From Nocardia sp. NRRL S-836 (GTDB lineage: Bacteria > Actinomycetota > Actinomycetes > Mycobacteriales > Pseudonocardiaceae), in NCBI RefSeq assembly GCF_001279525.1, contig NZ_LGDY01000123.1:23871-87870 (forward strand): a DNA stretch of 64,000 nt, given 5' to 3'. This document shows, in pieces, positions 8,466 through 17,942 of the stretch. Each line of letters begins with the position of its first letter. The first letter of the stretch is position 1. The notes below the pieces were generated by a model. It saw nothing but the letters and a program-made list of their open reading frames with translations. It made no database searches and had not been told where the DNA came from. The position numbers and the translations under genes were made by a program.

Positions 8466-9638
8466 GTGAACCTCGCGCCCTTCAAACACGTCCTCGTGCT
8501 GCCCAGGGTCCGGCCACTGCTGCTGCTGATGCTGTTCGCACGGATGCCACCGGCGGCGACGGGCGTGATCCTGACGCTGCACGTCGCCGTGACGCTGGAC
8601 GAGGGCTACGGCGCGGCCGGACTGGTCGGCGCGGCGGGCACCGTCGGCATGGGGCTGGGCGCGCCGCTGATGGGCAAGCTGATCGACGAACGCGGCCTGC
8701 GCACCATGCTCGCGCTGAGCGTGACGGCATCGGCCGCGTTCTGGCTCACCGCGCCGCTCATGTCGTACTGGACGCTGCTGGTCGCGTCGTTCGCCGTCGG
8801 CCTGCTCGGCGTGCCGATGATGTCGATCGGGCGGCAGATCATCACCGCGCTGGTGCCGGAGGTGCAGCGGCGGGTCGCGCTGTCGCTCGACTCAATCTCC
8901 GTCGAGCTGTCGTTCATGGCCGGGCCCGCGCTCGGGGTGTTCGTCGCGACCAAGTTCTCCACCAACGCGGCGTTGATGTTCATCGGCGTCTCGATCCTGT
9001 TCGCCGGCGTGCTGCTGTACGTCGCGAACCCGCCGATGGTGCACGCCGACGAGGTCGTCGACGGCCCGAAACCGCGGATCTCCGAGTGGCTGCGCGGCCC
9101 GGTCGTCGGCGTGTTCGTGGTGTGCGCCGGCGCGACGACCTGCCTGGTGGGCATGGAGGTCTCGACGATCGCGAGCCTGGAGCACGCCGGCAAGCAGGGC
9201 TGGCTCGCGGTCGCGTTCTTCGCGATGTGCGCGGCGTCGATCGCCGGCGGCCTGGTCTACGGCGGCGTGAAGCGGACGCCGAGTGTGCTGGTGCTGCTGG
9301 CGCTGATGGCGGTGCTGGAGATCCCGGTGGGCCTGGGGGACGGCAGCGTCCTGTTGCTGTGCCTGCTCCTCGTGCCGATGAACCTCATGTGCGCGCCGCT
9401 GATCGCGGCCTCCGGCGAGCACATCAGCCGCCTCGCCCCGGCCACCGCACGCGGCCTGGCGCTGGGGCTGCAGGGCTCGGCCTTCACCGTCGGCAGCGCC
9501 ATCGGCTCACCGCTCGCGGGCGTGGCCATCGACCACGGCGGGGCGGTGCTCGGCTTCGCCGTGGCCGGCGCGGGCGGCCTGGTCGTGGCGGGGGTCGGCT
9601 GGCTGCTCGCGCGGCAACGCTCTCGGGTTCCGGCGTGA
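8466..9638 (+). CDS. MFS transporter (paralogue 1)
   Basis: A 390-aa 12-helix major facilitator with the loop 2-3 motif GAPLMGKLIDERGLR (about residues 60-75). It is a close paralogue of the MFS gene at 20140-21312: both begin NLAPFKHVL and share the SIGRQ and SIEVELSFMxGP-like segments. The family exports drugs or metabolites; the substrate is unknown. GTG 8466 aligns with the paralogue start. A TAAGTA hexamer lies 6 nt upstream. A perfect 15-bp terminator follows the stop. Confidence 0.88.
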   Translation: MNLAPFKHVLVLPRVRPLLLLMLFARMPPAATGVILTLHVAVTLDEGYGAAGLVGAAGTVGMGLGAPLMGKLIDERGLRTMLALSVTASAAFWLTAPLMSYWTLLVASFAVGLLGVPMMSIGRQIITALVPEVQRRVALSLDSISVELSFMAGPALGVFVATKFSTNAALMFIGVSILFAGVLLYVANPPMVHADEVVDGPKPRISEWLRGPVVGVFVVCAGATTCLVGMEVSTIASLEHAGKQGWLAVAFFAMCAASIAGGLVYGGVKRTPSVLVLLALMAVLEIPVGLGDGSVLLLCLLLVPMNLMCAPLIAASGEHISRLAPATARGLALGLQGSAFTVGSAIGSPLAGVAIDHGGAVLGFAVAGAGGLVVAGVGWLLARQRSRVPA

Positions 9639-9640
9639 CG

Positions 9641-9675
9641 GAAGGCTCCTCCCGCCGTGCGCGGGAGGAGCCTTC
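9641..9675. terminator. Bidirectional terminator
   Basis: A 15-bp perfect stem (9641-9655 with 9661-9675) and a 5-nt loop separate the convergent MFS and YqeY genes. Confidence 0.85.
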
Positions 9676-9681
9676 GAGGTG

Positions 9682-10152
9682 TCAGGAGGTCAGCCTGGCC
9701 TTCACCGCGGCGGCCACCCGGCCACCGTCGGCGCGACCGGCCACCTCGGCGTTGACGGCCTTCATGACCTGACCCATCTGCTTCGGGCCGGGCGCCGCAC
9801 CGGACTGCTCGGCCACCGCGGCCACCGCCTTGTCCACAATGGACGCGAGTTCGGCGTCGTCGAGCTGCTTCGGCAGGTACGCCTCCAGGACGGCGAGCTC
9901 CGCGCGCTCCAGCTCCGCCTTCTCCGCACGCCCGGCACCCGCGAAGGCCTCCGCGGCCTCCTTGCGCTTCTTGGCCTCGCGCATCAGCACCTTCACGACC
10001 TCGTCGTCGCTGAGCTCACGAGCCTGCTTGCCCGAGACCTCCTCGTTCGTGACCGCCGTGAGCGCCATCCGCAGGGCACCGGCCGTGACCGTCTCCCTGG
10101 CCTTCATCGCCGCAGTCAGGTCGTTCTGCAACCGCGTCTTCAACTCCGCCAT
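9682..10152 (-). CDS. GatB/YqeY domain-containing protein
   Basis: A 156-aa YqeY-type protein. It has the charged N-terminal helix (LKTRLQNDL), the stretch LRMALTAVTNEEVS and the C-terminal helical tRNA-binding-like domain with GPKQMGQVMKAV. It is related to the tail of GatB of the amidotransferase; the role of stand-alone YqeY is not settled. ATG 10152 gives the conserved N-terminus; the frame is open further upstream but the extra residues are not YqeY-like. It is divergent from the metallophosphoesterase. Confidence 0.9.
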   Translation of the reverse strand: MAELKTRLQNDLTAAMKARETVTAGALRMALTAVTNEEVSGKQARELSDDEVVKVLMREAKKRKEAAEAFAGAGRAEKAELERAELAVLEAYLPKQLDDAELASIVDKAVAAVAEQSGAAPGPKQMGQVMKAVNAEVAGRADGGRVAAAVKARLTS

Positions 10153-10221
10153 GGCGCAGAACGGTACCGCCCGCCGGACGCGGCGCCGATCGAGTTGTTC
10201 CTCTTCCGTACCCTTGACAAC

Positions 10222-11175
10222 GTGAACAAGCTCGGCCGCGCACTCCTCGCCACGACCGCACTCGGCACCGCGACCATCGCTTACGCGGCGGGAATCGAGA
10301 GAAGGCACTGGACCCTGCGCACCGCGACGGTCCCCGTGCTCGTCCCCGGCGCCAAGCCGATGAGGGTGTTGCACATCTCAGACCTGCACATGACCCCGAA
10401 CCAGGTCTCCAAGCAGCGCTGGGTCGCCGCCCTGAACGACCTGAACCCGGACCTGGTCGTGAACACCGGTGACAACCTCGCCCACAAGGACGCCGTCCCC
10501 GCCGTGCTGCGCGCCCTCGGCCCCCTGCTGGACCGCCCCGGCGTCTTCGTCTTCGGCAGCAACGACTACTACGCCCCGCGCATGAAGAACCCGGTGCGCT
10601 ACCTCCTCCCGTCCGCCAAGACGAAGCGCGTCCACGGCGTGACCCTCCCGTGGCGAGACCTCCGTGCCGCCATGATCGAACGCGGCTGGCAGGACCTCAC
10701 CCACGTCCGCCGCACCATCGAGGTGGCCGGCCAGACCGTCTTCGCCGCGGGCCTGGACGACCCGCACCTCAAACGCGACCGCTACGCCGACATCGCCGGG
10801 ACCCCGGACCCCCACGCCACCCTGCGCCTGGGTGTCACCCACTCCCCGGAACCCCGCGTCCTGGACCCCTTCGCAGCCGACGGCTACGACTTCGTCATGG
10901 CCGGCCACACCCACGGCGGCCAACTCCGCGTCCCCTTCTACGGCGCCCTCGTGACGAACTGCGACCTCGACCGCACCCGCGCCCGCGGCGTCTCCCGCTG
11001 GGGCACCCACATGTGGATGAACGTCTCCGCCGGCATGGGCACGTCGCCCTACGCGCCGGTGCGGTTCTGCTGCCCTCCGGAGGCCTCGCTGCTGACCCTG
11101 GTCCCACGGCCGGTCATGCCTGGTCAGGACCGGAATGAGGGGGTCCGATTCGGAGCTGGGAAGGACATGATGTAG
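10222..11175 (+). CDS. Membrane-anchored metallophosphoesterase
   Basis: A 317-aa calcineurin-like phosphoesterase. It has an N-terminal membrane anchor (residues about 5-22) and the metal-binding motifs ISDLHM (about 52-57), NTGDN, GSNDYY and GHTHGGQ (about 230-236). It resembles YkuE-type and Rv3683-like proteins, which lie next to ponA2 in mycobacteria; here ponA2 is about 10 kb away. The substrate is unknown (phosphodiesters or lipid phosphates in relatives). The start is GTG 10222 with no ribosome-binding site, so it is probably leaderless. Confidence 0.88.
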   Translation: MNKLGRALLATTALGTATIAYAAGIERRHWTLRTATVPVLVPGAKPMRVLHISDLHMTPNQVSKQRWVAALNDLNPDLVVNTGDNLAHKDAVPAVLRALGPLLDRPGVFVFGSNDYYAPRMKNPVRYLLPSAKTKRVHGVTLPWRDLRAAMIERGWQDLTHVRRTIEVAGQTVFAAGLDDPHLKRDRYADIAGTPDPHATLRLGVTHSPEPRVLDPFAADGYDFVMAGHTHGGQLRVPFYGALVTNCDLDRTRARGVSRWGTHMWMNVSAGMGTSPYAPVRFCCPPEASLLTLVPRPVMPGQDRNEGVRFGAGKDMM

Positions 11176-11193
11176 AGTTCTACTCGTTCCAAC

Positions 11194-11267
<74 letters not shown>

Positions 11268-11283
11268 TCCGGTTAGACACAGG

Positions 11284-11329
11284 TCAGGCCCTGTTCACAG
11301 TAGATGTGGACGGGGCCTGATTTGTTTTT
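11284..11329 (+). terminator. Terminator after tRNA-Pro
   Basis: TCAGGCCC (11284-11291) pairs with GGGCCTGA (11313-11320) and is followed by the T-rich run 11321-11329. It is placed to end the tRNA transcript. Confidence 0.7.
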
Positions 11330-11371
11330 GCGGCCTTTTCGGTCGCATTGGGAGAAATTCGGGAGAACCAC

Positions 11372-11922
11372 TTACCGAAGTGTCTCCTCCGCACCGCGCA
11401 GCTCGTCGAACGGGACGAGGCTGCACCCTTTCAGTTCACGGACCAATGCCACGGCGACCATCCACCGAGTTCTCGGGTCTTCGTAGGCGAGGTTCGCGGC
11501 CGTGACCGGCACGGGTGCGAACGTGCCCGGCCGGTAGAGCGTTCCCCGGACACCTGCCACCGCGAACTCCCGAACCCGAACCGCGACAGCGCCGCGCTGG
11601 AGCGCCGGGCACCGTTCTCCGCGCGGTCGGCGGGTCCCGCGCACACCTGGCACAGGAGCTCGCGCATCGCACGCCGTTGCCGCGCCGGGTGCACCTTGCC
11701 GAACTCGGGCTTGCCCTTGCCAGGCCGTTCCGCGACTTTCCGCCACAGGACACCGAACTCGTCTCGATCGCCGGGCAGTTCGTTGGCGTACCCGACACCG
11801 AGTCCGTCAGGGCGCACGACCAGGCTGCACTCCAGGGGCCGCTCGGCGTTGTTCGCAGTGACGTAGGGCGCGACGACCCGCCCGTCTCGGGCTGGGCCCT
11901 CCGCATTGGTGATCAACCGCAT
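11372..11922 (-). pseudogene. Frameshifted conserved actinomycete island protein
   Basis: The 5' part reads in one frame from ATG 11922 (MRLITNAEGPARDGRVVAPY, then RRAMRELLCQVCAGPADR). At about 11618-11622 the homology jumps to the frame that ends at 11372 (CPALQRGAVAVRVREF, then GTLYRPG and LVRELKGC). Intact relatives, often found near XRE regulators in genomic islands, have about 35-40 more residues between these parts, including a second CxxC. So an internal deletion with frameshift has probably broken the gene. The function of the family is unknown. I recognise it from memory of related proteins, so an alignment should confirm the junction. Confidence 0.7.
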
Positions 11923-11985
11923 GCCGGGACCGTAAGACCGTTCCAGCAGCCCAGGGGGTACGACCCGTACCCCCACCTGATCAGG

Positions 11986-13218
11986 TCAAGCCGCGATGCC
12001 GACCCGTTCGCAAAGATCGCGGACGTCCTGGCGCAGCCCGGTCGGCGGGTTGCTGCGCAAGCCGATCAGCATGTCCCGCGCGAACCCGTTGTACTTGATC
12101 GTCTCGGAGGCCGTCCGCTCCGAGTGGTTGAGCAGCGCCCACACCGCATGCCGCTCGCCGCGCTGGTCGTGGGCCCGCGCGACCTCGATCAGGTGCCGGG
12201 CCCGGCGCGGCACCGAGATGATGGTCTCCGAGTCGAACCCGTCAGCCGCGCGCAGCGCTTCAGCAGGGCGCCGCAACTCCACGCCGAGCGTCGTGGCGTG
12301 CGCGGACATCACCGGACGGCTGAACGACGACTGCGTGTGCCGGTAGCCGATGGGGAGTTCACGCGCCACGCGGTCCGCCTCCTCCCACGCTTCCCAGGCT
12401 TGGCCGTATCGGCCGCGCCGAGCGTGCACGTACGCGACCTCGGCTTTCAGCGCGCCCCACATGCCGCGCCAGTCGTCACCGCTGTCCAGGTGGGGCTCGA
12501 TCTCGCGAACACCGAACTCGGCGACGTCCAGCGCTTCGTCCCAGCGGCCGGCGTCGCGCATGGCCCCGACCTTCGCCCACGCACCCCCTGCGATCGCGAG
12601 CGGATCGTCAGCCTCCAGCGCCTCGTTCATCGCCCGGTCCGCGACGAGCCACACCAGCTCCGGAGCGGGTTGGTAGGCGCAGTAGAAGTCAGCGAGCCGG
12701 TACACCCCGGCGAGCGTCCGGCGTGCGTCACGGCGTCCCTCGCCGCGGATCACGCGCACGGCGCGCTGAGCGTCCCGGATCAGGTCGGGGAGGAGCAGCC
12801 CGAGCTGGGTGCGGTGATCGGGGCTCGCGTGCCGGATCTGCCACGCCTGCTCAAGACGTACCGCGAGGTGCGCGACGTTGGGCGGCGGGCCGTCGCCGGA
12901 CACGTGGTAGTCCGTCAGCGCGGCCTGCACCGCGGTGAGCGCCTTGTGCCTCTCGCCCGCGAACACGGAGACCGGCACGGCATGGCCGTTGCCGGTGAGG
13001 TCGGCGAGGTCTTGCACACCGAGGGCGTGCGCGATGCGGAGCAGCATCGGCAGGCGCGGCGCCTGCAACCGGCCGTTCTCGACCGCCTTGACCCACTCGG
13101 TGCTCCGGTCGACCAGGCCGCCGAGGACCGGGCGGGACATGCCGGCACGTTCTCGCGCCCACCTGATGCGCTGTCCGATCGTGGTGTGCGCCGGATCGGG
13201 GAAACCCGAGGTCACCAT
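11986..13218 (-). CDS. XRE-type HTH regulator with TPR-like C-terminus
   Basis: A 410-aa protein with an N-terminal helix-turn-helix (about residues 12-68: IGQRIRWARERAGMSRPVL, then WVKAVENGRLQAPR) and a long alpha-helical, TPR-like region. This design is common in actinomycete regulators that sense peptides or other signals. It lies in the suspected island after tRNA-Pro, between the frameshifted gene and a second regulator of the same design. The ligand and targets are unknown. GTG 13218 gives a normal N-terminal tail before the HTH. Confidence 0.82.
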   Translation of the reverse strand: MVTSGFPDPAHTTIGQRIRWARERAGMSRPVLGGLVDRSTEWVKAVENGRLQAPRLPMLLRIAHALGVQDLADLTGNGHAVPVSVFAGERHKALTAVQAALTDYHVSGDGPPPNVAHLAVRLEQAWQIRHASPDHRTQLGLLLPDLIRDAQRAVRVIRGEGRRDARRTLAGVYRLADFYCAYQPAPELVWLVADRAMNEALEADDPLAIAGGAWAKVGAMRDAGRWDEALDVAEFGVREIEPHLDSGDDWRGMWGALKAEVAYVHARRGRYGQAWEAWEEADRVARELPIGYRHTQSSFSRPVMSAHATTLGVELRRPAEALRAADGFDSETIISVPRRARHLIEVARAHDQRGERHAVWALLNHSERTASETIKYNGFARDMLIGLRSNPPTGLRQDVRDLCERVGIAA

Positions 13219-13336
13219 AGGTCCACCTCATCGCCGGATGTGTCCTCGCAGGTGCGCCCGGTGGCCAGCCCAGGGCGAGGATGTCGAGGTCCAGCGTAGC
13301 GACGGGGTGTGGCACCCAGAAGAGATCGACGAGCGG

Positions 13337-14506
13337 CTACACGTGCAGGCCGGCGCGGTAGGCCATACCTCGAAGTTCTCTGCCGACGCCATCCCGCTTC
13401 GCCTTCGTCAGGAGCTCGGCCAGGATCGACCGCATGAACGGGTGGCGGTGAATGCGCGTGGGCGAGAGCTGTTCGGCTCGACGCAGCATCATCACGGCCT
13501 CGTCGGTTCGTCGCGGCAAATGGGCCAGGGCGCGGCCGTACTCCCGGAAGTAGGCCGATCGCCGCGTTTGTGATGGCAGCGCGTCGGGGTGCACTGTCGT
13601 GGCAATCCGCGCAGCCTCCGCGTGGTCACCGGATTCCAGCGCCACGGACATCCGCCACACGCCGACGTTGCTCGGGCCGAACCCGAACCACAACGCGTTC
13701 CCCTCACCGGTGCGGGCAGCGAGGTCAGCCGCGTGGTCCAGCGCGGCGGACCGCTCCGATTCGTTCCCGCGCGCCGCGGCGACGAGTGACGAGGTGAGCG
13801 AGAGCATTCCCGCCGCCTGCATCGCCTCGGGCGTTGCGGTGCCTGGATCGGCCGTCGACACGGTTCGCGCGGCCAGGTCGAACGCTCCGGCGCCCAGCAG
13901 TCCGAAAGCGGTACCGAAAGCGCTCACGGCGAGCGTCGGCCGATCATCGACCTGCTCGGCAGCGGTGCTGGCGAGCGTCGCAGCTTGCCACGCGAGGTCG
14001 AGGTTGGCGCCGACGTCCATCAGCCATGCTTGTGTGCCTTGCACGTGCGTCAAGGTGAGGAGCTTGAGCACCGCCGCGACGTCGCGCCCGGCGCCGAGGG
14101 TGGCGTGCAGGTCGCGGATCAGGCCGGGCAACGCCTGCCCGACCTCGACGGCCCTGCAGTCCTTCTGGTCGTCCAGCAGTTCGGCCACGCGAGCGCGGAG
14201 GGCTTCGATCGGCACGACCTCACCCGCGGGCTCACCCACGCTCACCGCGAGCAGGGCGAGCCGCACGCCGTTCAGCGATCGGTCCTCGTCCGAGCTGCCC
14301 GGTGCCGCCGCACCGGTGATCTCGCTCGGCGCCACCTCCAGCGCGTTCGCGAGCGCCACCACGAGCGAGCGGCGGTCGAGTGCCCGTTCGCCGTTCTCCA
14401 GCCGCGACAGGTAGGAGGCCGAGGGCTCACGAACCGACCACAGCTCCACAGGGTCGAACGTCCCGCCCGCCGTGCAGAAAGCCACCGATCCACGCCTGAA
14501 TTTCAC
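13337..14506 (-). CDS. Second HTH/TPR-like regulator, diverged HTH
   Basis: About 389 aa. The second half of the HTH is clear (SASYLSRLENGERALDRRSL, about residues 32-51), but the first helices (FDPVELWSVREP) fit the XRE pattern poorly. The rest is helical and TPR-like, as in the neighbour. The start is uncertain: GTG 14506 is used here, while GTG 14521 and TTG 14542 are in frame upstream. Either the DNA-binding domain has diverged or the 5' end is damaged. It belongs to the same island as 11986-13218 and lies 118 bp upstream of it. Confidence 0.7.
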   Translation of the reverse strand: MKFRRGSVAFCTAGGTFDPVELWSVREPSASYLSRLENGERALDRRSLVVALANALEVAPSEITGAAAPGSSDEDRSLNGVRLALLAVSVGEPAGEVVPIEALRARVAELLDDQKDCRAVEVGQALPGLIRDLHATLGAGRDVAAVLKLLTLTHVQGTQAWLMDVGANLDLAWQAATLASTAAEQVDDRPTLAVSAFGTAFGLLGAGAFDLAARTVSTADPGTATPEAMQAAGMLSLTSSLVAAARGNESERSAALDHAADLAARTGEGNALWFGFGPSNVGVWRMSVALESGDHAEAARIATTVHPDALPSQTRRSAYFREYGRALAHLPRRTDEAVMMLRRAEQLSPTRIHRHPFMRSILAELLTKAKRDGVGRELRGMAYRAGLHV

Positions 14507-14729
14507 CCAATCGAGCGACACGTATCGACACGAGCGGCCCAACGAGCGACCGTGGTGTCAAGTACGCAGCGCCACCGTTCCGCCTCAAACCTTACGAAAC
14601 ATGCACGTTGCGTTAACCCTTACGAGTGAAGGTTGAAGATTCAAGTCACGTTGGGTAACAGGCGCCGAGATCGACTCGACAACACGGGCAGCACGTTCGG
14701 CACCGTTCGAAAACTCCGGGAGACGTTCC

Positions 14730-14951
14730 ATGAACTCCGCCTCCGCCGCCAAGCCGGTTCACAGGTCCTGGCTCGTCCTGGCGGCGAAAGCCGTTGTCGT
14801 GATGCAGTTGCTGGCGATCGTCTACACCCTCACGTCGGTCTGGATCGCCGTCGCGGTGGCCGCCGCGTTCGCCGTCGTGGTCGCGGCGGTCAGGGCGCTC
14901 GGCCGCGCGTCGAAGCAGGTCGACCGGATCTTCGAGGAAGAGCTCGGCTGA
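14730..14951 (+). CDS. Small two-helix membrane protein
   Basis: A 73-aa protein with two closely spaced hydrophobic segments (about residues 13-33 and 36-54) and a charged C-terminal tail (KQVDRIFEEELG). I do not recognise the family. ATG 14730 is preceded by GGGAGA at 8-nt spacing. It is convergent with the GAF gene. The 14507-14729 upstream region holds no other gene. Confidence 0.7.
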   Translation: MNSASAAKPVHRSWLVLAAKAVVVMQLLAIVYTLTSVWIAVAVAAAFAVVVAAVRALGRASKQVDRIFEEELG

Positions 14952-14961
14952 GTCGGCCCGG

Positions 14962-15441
14962 TCAGCTGAGGAAACCCCGCGCGGGCAAGCCCTCCGGGAA
15001 CCGTTCCAGCGCGTCACCCGCCGCCAGCGCGAGCGCCTCCAGCGCCGACGTCTCCGACTCGGTCGCGGCGTGCGGCACCGCCCAGTAGCAGCCGATCGCG
15101 CCGATGGGATCCGGGCGCAGGATCGGGGTCATCACCAGGCTCCGCACGAACGTCGGCCGGTACGCCTCCTGCGGGATGCGTTCGTCGAAACGGATGTCGC
15201 GGATCGCCACGGTCTGGCGGTTCCGCATCGCCCAGCCGCTGATGCAGTTCACGGCGGGGAAGCGCTGGCCCTTCCACAACGGGCTCATCGAGTCCTCGTC
15301 GGCGTAGTAGCAGAGGTCGCCGTCCAGCAGCACGAGGGTCGCGCCGTGGGCGCTCAGCAGCGAACGGGCCGTCGTGCGGACGATCCGTTGCACTTCCTCC
15401 AACGTGGCCGCCGTGTCGAGCCGCTCCGTTGTCCGAGGCAT
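14962..15441 (-). CDS. GAF domain-containing protein
   Basis: A 159-aa single GAF domain of the phytochrome-like type (GATLVLLDGDLCYYADED, then FPAVNCISGWAMRNRQ and SLVMTPI). Such domains bind small ligands or act as sensor modules. No output domain is attached and no kinase is adjacent, so its partner is unknown. ATG 15441 is favoured over an upstream TTG because TAATGT (complement of 15448-15453) lies 6 nt before it, a leaderless promoter. Confidence 0.83.
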   Translation of the reverse strand: MPRTTERLDTAATLEEVQRIVRTTARSLLSAHGATLVLLDGDLCYYADEDSMSPLWKGQRFPAVNCISGWAMRNRQTVAIRDIRFDERIPQEAYRPTFVRSLVMTPILRPDPIGAIGCYWAVPHAATESETSALEALALAAGDALERFPEGLPARGFLS

Positions 15442-15567
15442 CCACAAACATTAACTCGCGGCACACCGCACACCTAGACATTCAAAGCCACGCAGAATCG
15501 ATGTCCTGCCGCAACGCCGTCATCGCCTCGAATCCCCCTGGACCCGCCGCTGACCTAGTGTTGCGGT

Positions 15568-17379
15568 GTGACGACGCACCCTGCTCCAGAGGTTCCGGAC
15601 CAGCTCTTCGACGACCCCGCCGCGGAGGCCACGTGGCGTGAACGGTTCACCGCGCCCCGGATGAGCCTGCCCGGCTGGGCCGACGACGCACCCGACCGCA
15701 CGCTGTACATCTCCAACGCCAGTGGCGTGTGGGAGATCTACGCCTGGGACCGGGCCACCGACGAGCACCGCAAGGTCACCGACCGCCCGAACGGCACGTC
15801 ACACGGCACGTTGAACCCGGACGGCACCGAGATCTGGTGGTTCGACGACCACGACGGTGACGAGTTCGGCGTGTGGGTGCGGGAGCCGTTCCACGCCGAC
15901 GGCAGCAAGGCGGAGCCCGCGCTCGCGGGGGTCACCGCCGGCTACCCGGCCGGGCTGGAGATCGGCCGCGAGGTCACGGCCGTCGCCGCCTCGACCGACG
16001 ACGGCACCACGGTCTGGCTGGCCCGTGGCGACCGCACCGAGGTGATCTACCAGAACGAGAACGACGCCGGTGTCACGGCGATGTCCAAGGACGAGTCGCT
16101 CGTCGCGATCGCGCACTCCGAGCACGGCGACAACCGGCACATGGCGTTGCGCGTGCTGGCCGCCGCCGACGGGTCGGTCGTCGCCGAGAAGTGGGACGGC
16201 AAGGGCAAGGGGCTCGACGCCGTCTCGTTCAGCCCGGTGCGCGGCGACCAGCGCCTGCTCGTGCTGCACGAGCGCCGCGGCCGCGAGGAGCTGCTGATCT
16301 GGGACGTCGCCGCCGACACCGAGCAGGAGATCGTGCTCGACCTGCCGGGTGAGGTTTCCGCCGACTGGTACCCCGACGCGTCCGCGTTGCTGATCGTCCA
16401 CACGCACCACGCGCGCAACACCGTGCACCGCTACGACTTGACGACCGGTGAGCTGTCCACTCTGGACACCGCGCCCGGCGTGATCGGCTCGGCCGGCGTG
16501 CGCCCGGACGGCACCGTCGAGTACTCGTGGTCGTCCGCCTCGACGTCGACCGTGATCCGCGCGCTGTCCGCCGACGGCGGCGAGCGCGTGCTCGTCGAAC
16601 CTGCGGGTGCCCGCCCGGCCACGTCACAGCCGCTGGAGGACGTCTTCGTCGGCGACGTCCACGCCCTGGTGTCGCGGCCCGCGGGCGAGGGGCCGTTCCC
16701 GACCGTCTTCATGATCCACGGCGGCCCGCACTCCTCCGACGAGGACCGCTTCTCCGCCTACCGCGCCGTGTGGCTCGACGCCGGTTTCGCGACGGTGCAC
16801 GTCAACTACCGCGGTTCGTCCGGCTACGGTTCGCAGTGGCGGGACGCCATCGAGGGCCGTCCGGGCCTCACCGAGCTCGAGGACATCGCCGCCGTCCACG
16901 ACTGGGCCGTCGAGTCCGGCCTCGCCGACCCGGCGCGCGTCGTGCTGAACGGCGCCTCCTGGGGTGGCTACCTGACCCTGCTCGGCATCGGCACCCAGCC
17001 GGACCGCTGGGCGGTCGGCATCGCGGGCGTCCCGGTCGCCGACTACTTCGCCGCCTACGAGGACGAGATGGAACCGCTGCGCGCCTTCGACCGCGCGCTC
17101 TTCGGCGGCTCCCCGGAGGACCTCCCGGACCTCTACCGCGAGTGCTCGCCGCTGACCTACGTCGACCAGGTCACCGCGCCGGTCCTGATCCTCGCCGGCG
17201 AGAACGACCCGCGCTGCCCGATCCGGCAGATCGACAACTACCTCGACGCCCTCGCCGAGCGCGGTCACACCTACGAGATGTACCGCTACGACGCGGGGCA
17301 CGGCTCGCTGGTGGTCGCCGAGACGATGCGGCAGACGGCCGCCGAGGTGGACTTCGCGCGCCGCCACCTGTCCCGCTGA
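15568..17379 (+). CDS. S9 family prolyl oligopeptidase/acylaminoacyl peptidase
   Basis: A 603-aa cytoplasmic serine peptidase. A beta-propeller (about residues 40-350) precedes the alpha/beta-hydrolase domain with catalytic S464 (GASWGG), D547 (ENDPRCP) and H578 (GHGS). Family members cut short peptides after proline or remove N-acylated residues. There is no signal peptide. GTG 15568 is set by TAGTGT at 15556-15561 followed by 6 nt, a leaderless promoter. A terminator separates it from convergent dps. Confidence 0.93.
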   Translation: MTTHPAPEVPDQLFDDPAAEATWRERFTAPRMSLPGWADDAPDRTLYISNASGVWEIYAWDRATDEHRKVTDRPNGTSHGTLNPDGTEIWWFDDHDGDEFGVWVREPFHADGSKAEPALAGVTAGYPAGLEIGREVTAVAASTDDGTTVWLARGDRTEVIYQNENDAGVTAMSKDESLVAIAHSEHGDNRHMALRVLAAADGSVVAEKWDGKGKGLDAVSFSPVRGDQRLLVLHERRGREELLIWDVAADTEQEIVLDLPGEVSADWYPDASALLIVHTHHARNTVHRYDLTTGELSTLDTAPGVIGSAGVRPDGTVEYSWSSASTSTVIRALSADGGERVLVEPAGARPATSQPLEDVFVGDVHALVSRPAGEGPFPTVFMIHGGPHSSDEDRFSAYRAVWLDAGFATVHVNYRGSSGYGSQWRDAIEGRPGLTELEDIAAVHDWAVESGLADPARVVLNGASWGGYLTLLGIGTQPDRWAVGIAGVPVADYFAAYEDEMEPLRAFDRALFGGSPEDLPDLYRECSPLTYVDQVTAPVLILAGENDPRCPIRQIDNYLDALAERGHTYEMYRYDAGHGSLVVAETMRQTAAEVDFARRHLSR

Positions 17380-17407
17380 TGTCCTGAAGAGGCCGGAAGA
17401 ACGACGA

Positions 17408-17432
17408 GGCCCGCTCCGTCGAGGAGCGGGCC
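17408..17432. terminator. Bidirectional terminator
   Basis: A 9-bp GC-rich stem (17408-17416 with 17424-17432) lies between the convergent S9 peptidase and dps genes. Confidence 0.75.
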
Positions 17433-17449
17433 GTCCGTCGGCTGCCGGG

Positions 17450-17926
17450 TCAGGCGGCCTGCGCCTGCCACATCCAGTGCGCCTGCTCCAGCTCCTGCGT
17501 GATGCCGATCAGCAGGTCCTGGGTGACGAGGTCCGGCTTGTCGGTCTCGTCGATGCGGGCACGCATGCGCGTGATCAGCTGCGCCAGCGACTTCGTGATC
17601 GCCGCGACGACCTGGTCCTCCTTCAGCCAGCCGGTCTCCATCTCGGGCAGGCCGGACGACGAGGCGATGGTCTTCGCCGTGCCGTTCGGCGTGACGCCGA
17701 GAGCGGCCGCGCGTTCGGCGACCTGGTCGGCGGCGTTGCGCGCCGCGATGACCAGCTCGTCGAGCTGCAGGTGGACGCTGCGGAAGTTCTTGCCGATCAC
17801 GTTCCAGTGCGCCTGCTTCCCGATCAGGGACAGGTCGACGAGGTCGACGAGCGTTGCCTGCAGCACCGCTCCGACGGCGTCACGATCGGCGTCGGCGAGC
17901 GGGCTGGTGATCGGGTACTTGGCCAT
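17450..17926 (-). CDS. dps: DNA starvation/stationary phase protection protein Dps
   Basis: A 158-aa ferritin-like dodecamer protein that stores iron and shields DNA from peroxide. The ferroxidase signature HWNVIGKNFRSVHLQLDEL (about residues 40-58) carries the conserved His, Asp and Glu ligands. The start is ATG 17926. It lies 16 bp downstream of the ohr stop on the same strand, so ohr-dps may be co-transcribed as a peroxide-defence unit. Confidence 0.95.
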   Translation of the reverse strand: MAKYPITSPLADADRDAVGAVLQATLVDLVDLSLIGKQAHWNVIGKNFRSVHLQLDELVIAARNAADQVAERAAALGVTPNGTAKTIASSSGLPEMETGWLKEDQVVAAITKSLAQLITRMRARIDETDKPDLVTQDLLIGITQELEQAHWMWQAQAA

Positions 17927-17942
17927 TGTTGAACGCGCCTCC

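Noticed and set aside
11515..13299. Plus-strand open frame of 594 codons over the XRE region
   Set aside because: The minus-strand HTH protein is recognisable, while this frame has no motif and is Arg/His/Pro-rich.
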